Part shown: one piece after another, positions 6,896 to 8,204 of the stretch
How positions within the stretch are numbered: the stretch's first letter is position 1
Layout of the letters: each line of letters starts with the position of its first letter
Assembly: GCA_013152135.1 (NCBI GenBank)
Contig: JAADGX010000189.1
Location: 1 to 8,204, forward strand
Source: Chlorobiota bacterium
GTDB lineage: Bacteria; Bacteroidota; Ignavibacteria; SZUA-365; JAADGX01
Direction of reading: 5' to 3'
Length of the DNA: 8,204 bases
Translations under genes and position numbers: made by a program
The notes under the pieces: model-generated
The model's database searches: none
The model's input: only the letters and a program-made list of their open reading frames with translations
What the model was told of the DNA's origin: nothing

Positions 6896-8098
6896 ATGAA
6901 CATACACGAATACCAGGCAAAAGAAATATTCCGCTCGTTTGGAGTACCAACTCCTCGCGGCGGGGTCGCTTTTAATCCGGCCAAGGCAAGAAAAATCGCC
7001 GAGGGACTTGGCGGAAAAGTCTGGGTGGTTAAAGCCCAGATTCACGCGGGGGGAAGAGGCAAGGGGAAAGTCTACCATCCCAAGACCAATGAAATCGTAC
7101 TAGGCAGCGGCGTGCGCATCTGCAAAAGCCTCGATGAGGTCGAATCGACCGCGCAGGCCATGTTGAAGAACAAGCTGGTGACGGTTCAGACCGGACCAGC
7201 GGGAAAGATCATCCGGCGGATACTGGTGGAGGAAGGCATCAACATCGCCCGTGAACTGTACGCAGGCGTGGTGCTCGATCGCTCGGTCGGAATGCCGGTG
7301 GTCATGGTTTCCACCGAAGGCGGCGTGGAAATCGAAAAGGTTGCGGCAAAGACACCGGAAAAGATTCTCAAGAAATGGATCGACCCGTCGATTGGTTTCC
7401 AGATGTACCAGGCACGGGAACTCGCGTACGGGTTGAAGCTCAAGGGAGACGCATTCAAGAACGGTGTGAAGTTCCTCCTCACCCTGGCACGGGCGTACAA
7501 AGAATCCGACGCCAGCCTTGTGGAAATCAATCCACTGGTTGTGACCAAAGAAGGCCGGGTGCTTGCCCTCGATGCCAAAATGAACTTCGACGACAACGCC
7601 CTGTACCGGCATCCCGATATCCTGAAGATGCGGGACACGAAAGAAGAAGATCCGCTGGAAGTCAAGGCTTCAGCGGCGCACCTCAATTACATCAAGCTGG
7701 ATGGAAACGTCGGTTGCATGGTTAACGGCGCGGGACTCGCCATGGCGACAATGGACATGATCAAGCTCTCCGGTGGGGAGCCCGCCAACTTCCTCGATGT
7801 GGGCGGGAGCGCCAGCGCCGAAACCGTGGAGCAGGGATTCCGCATTATTCTCGCTGATAAAAATGTAAAAGCCATCCTTATCAACATCTTCGGCGGCATC
7901 GTGCGCGCCGATAGAGTTGCACAAGGAGTGGTTCAAGCAGCGAAGAACACGAAAGTCAAGATTCCTATCGTTGTCCGCCTTGCCGGTACAAACGCCGAAA
8001 AAGCGGGAGAGATCCTGGCCAAATCGGGTTTATCATTCGAAGTTGCAAACAACCTGAAAGAAGCCGCTGCCAGCGTCAACCGGGCGTTGACGTCCTGA
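6896..8098 (+). CDS. sucC: Succinyl-CoA synthetase (ADP-forming) beta subunit
   Basis: This 400-residue subunit of the TCA cycle enzyme succinate-CoA ligase carries the ATP-grasp nucleotide site and the succinate site. It forms a complex with the alpha subunit SucD, interconverting succinyl-CoA + ADP + phosphate and succinate + CoA + ATP. The protein begins with the family signature MNIHEYQAKEI. It has Lys46 and Gly53-Arg54-Gly55 at the same positions as the E. coli protein. Glu210 and Asn212 (VEINP) and Asp226 (ALDAK) match E. coli Glu197, Asn199 and Asp213, which contact the phosphohistidine and magnesium. The C-terminal ligase domain shows GNVGCMVNGAGLAM, GGEPANFLDVGG and NIFGGIVR. It is 12-13 residues longer than the E. 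coli form, with the extra length before residue 210. sucD is not next to it; a terminator follows at once. It may share a transcript with the M19 gene upstream. Confidence 0.97.
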   Translation: MNIHEYQAKEIFRSFGVPTPRGGVAFNPAKARKIAEGLGGKVWVVKAQIHAGGRGKGKVYHPKTNEIVLGSGVRICKSLDEVESTAQAMLKNKLVTVQTGPAGKIIRRILVEEGINIARELYAGVVLDRSVGMPVVMVSTEGGVEIEKVAAKTPEKILKKWIDPSIGFQMYQARELAYGLKLKGDAFKNGVKFLLTLARAYKESDASLVEINPLVVTKEGRVLALDAKMNFDDNALYRHPDILKMRDTKEEDPLEVKASAAHLNYIKLDGNVGCMVNGAGLAMATMDMIKLSGGEPANFLDVGGSASAETVEQGFRIILADKNVKAILINIFGGIVRADRVAQGVVQAAKNTKVKIPIVVRLAGTNAEKAGEILAKSGLSFEVANNLKEAAASVNRALTS

Positions 8099-8119
8099 AA
8101 CTTTGAAGTGAATAATGGC

Positions 8120-8158
8120 AAAAGAAAAAGATCGCAGCCACGGCGATCTTTTTCTTTT
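8120..8158. terminator. Bidirectional intrinsic terminator after sucC
   Basis: A perfect 16-bp inverted repeat (8120-8135 and 8143-8158, arms GAAAAAGATCGC and GCGATCTTTTTC flanked by A and T runs) has a 7-base loop. It begins 22 bases after the sucC stop. The A-rich left arm and T-rich right arm let it terminate transcription from either strand, as expected between convergent genes. Confidence 0.88.
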
Positions 8159-8175
8159 ATCAGCACTTACGATTA

Positions 8176-8204
8176 TCAGAGGTTGTTGTTCAACCAGTCA
8201 GCCG
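8176..8204 (-). CDS. Possible C-terminal end of a convergent minus-strand gene (partial)
   Basis: On the minus strand one frame reads ADWLNNNL and then a TGA at 8178-8176, 18 bases before the bidirectional terminator. Only nine codons are visible, so openness alone means nothing. The call rests on its position next to a terminator able to serve both strands. The product is unknown. Confidence 0.25.

Noticed and set aside
8115..8204. Plus-strand ORF starting MAKEKDRSHGDLF at the window end
   Set aside because: It begins inside the terminator hairpin, has no ribosome site, and its first residues are just the translation of the inverted repeat.

Overview
The window reads as a bacterial chromosome segment with about half G+C. 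It most likely comes from the Chlorobiota/Ignavibacteriota/Kapabacteria side of the Bacteroidota-Chlorobiota superphylum. Three things suggest this: a type IX secretion C-terminal sorting domain with the typical QNYPNPF motif, a bacterial deoxyhypusine-synthase-like enzyme, and a small histone H1-like protein of the kind common in that group. The placement is inferred from gene content and not from a phylogeny. All confidently called genes lie on the plus strand. I saw no rRNA, tRNA, CRISPR array, transposase or insertion sequence. || Layout. (1) About 2-3969: the 3' part of a very large secreted metalloprotease gene, cut by the left edge. It encodes a matrixin-like catalytic domain (HExxHxxGxxH at 191-223), a CARDB-like domain, nine ASH-type (choice-of-anchor-D-like) beta-sandwich repeats and a C-terminal type IX sorting domain. 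The gene is split by a frameshift near 950 and an in-frame TGA at 970-972, both inside the first ASH repeat. As written it is two ORFs and probably a fresh pseudogene or a sequence error. (2) 3970-4194: a 225-base AT-rich intergenic leader with a possible long imperfect stem and a 12-bp perfect palindrome just before the next gene. (3) 4195-5295: a deoxyhypusine-synthase-like enzyme that keeps the catalytic lysine but has a changed amine pocket and a very basic C-terminal tail. (4) 5338-5526: a 62-residue histone H1-like protein with a strong Shine-Dalgarno site, followed by a clear intrinsic terminator at 5559-5592. (5) 5672-6847: a secreted M19 membrane-dipeptidase-family zinc peptidase. (6) 6896-8098: sucC, the ADP-forming succinyl-CoA synthetase beta subunit, followed by a 16-bp perfect hairpin at 8120-8158 that can terminate transcription in both directions. 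The last bases may hold the C-terminal end of a convergent minus-strand gene. || How the genes work together. The DHS-like and histone-like genes are 42 bases apart and share one terminator, so they look like a two-gene transcription unit. The M19 peptidase and sucC are 48 bases apart with no terminator between them and may be co-transcribed, although their functions (periplasmic or outer dipeptide hydrolysis; TCA cycle) are unrelated. The partner sucD is not in the window. The most interesting points are the broken giant T9SS protease, the DHS-like enzyme in a bacterium (probably acting on a small amine and not on eIF5A) with its basic tail beside a nucleoid protein gene, and the structured leader before it.
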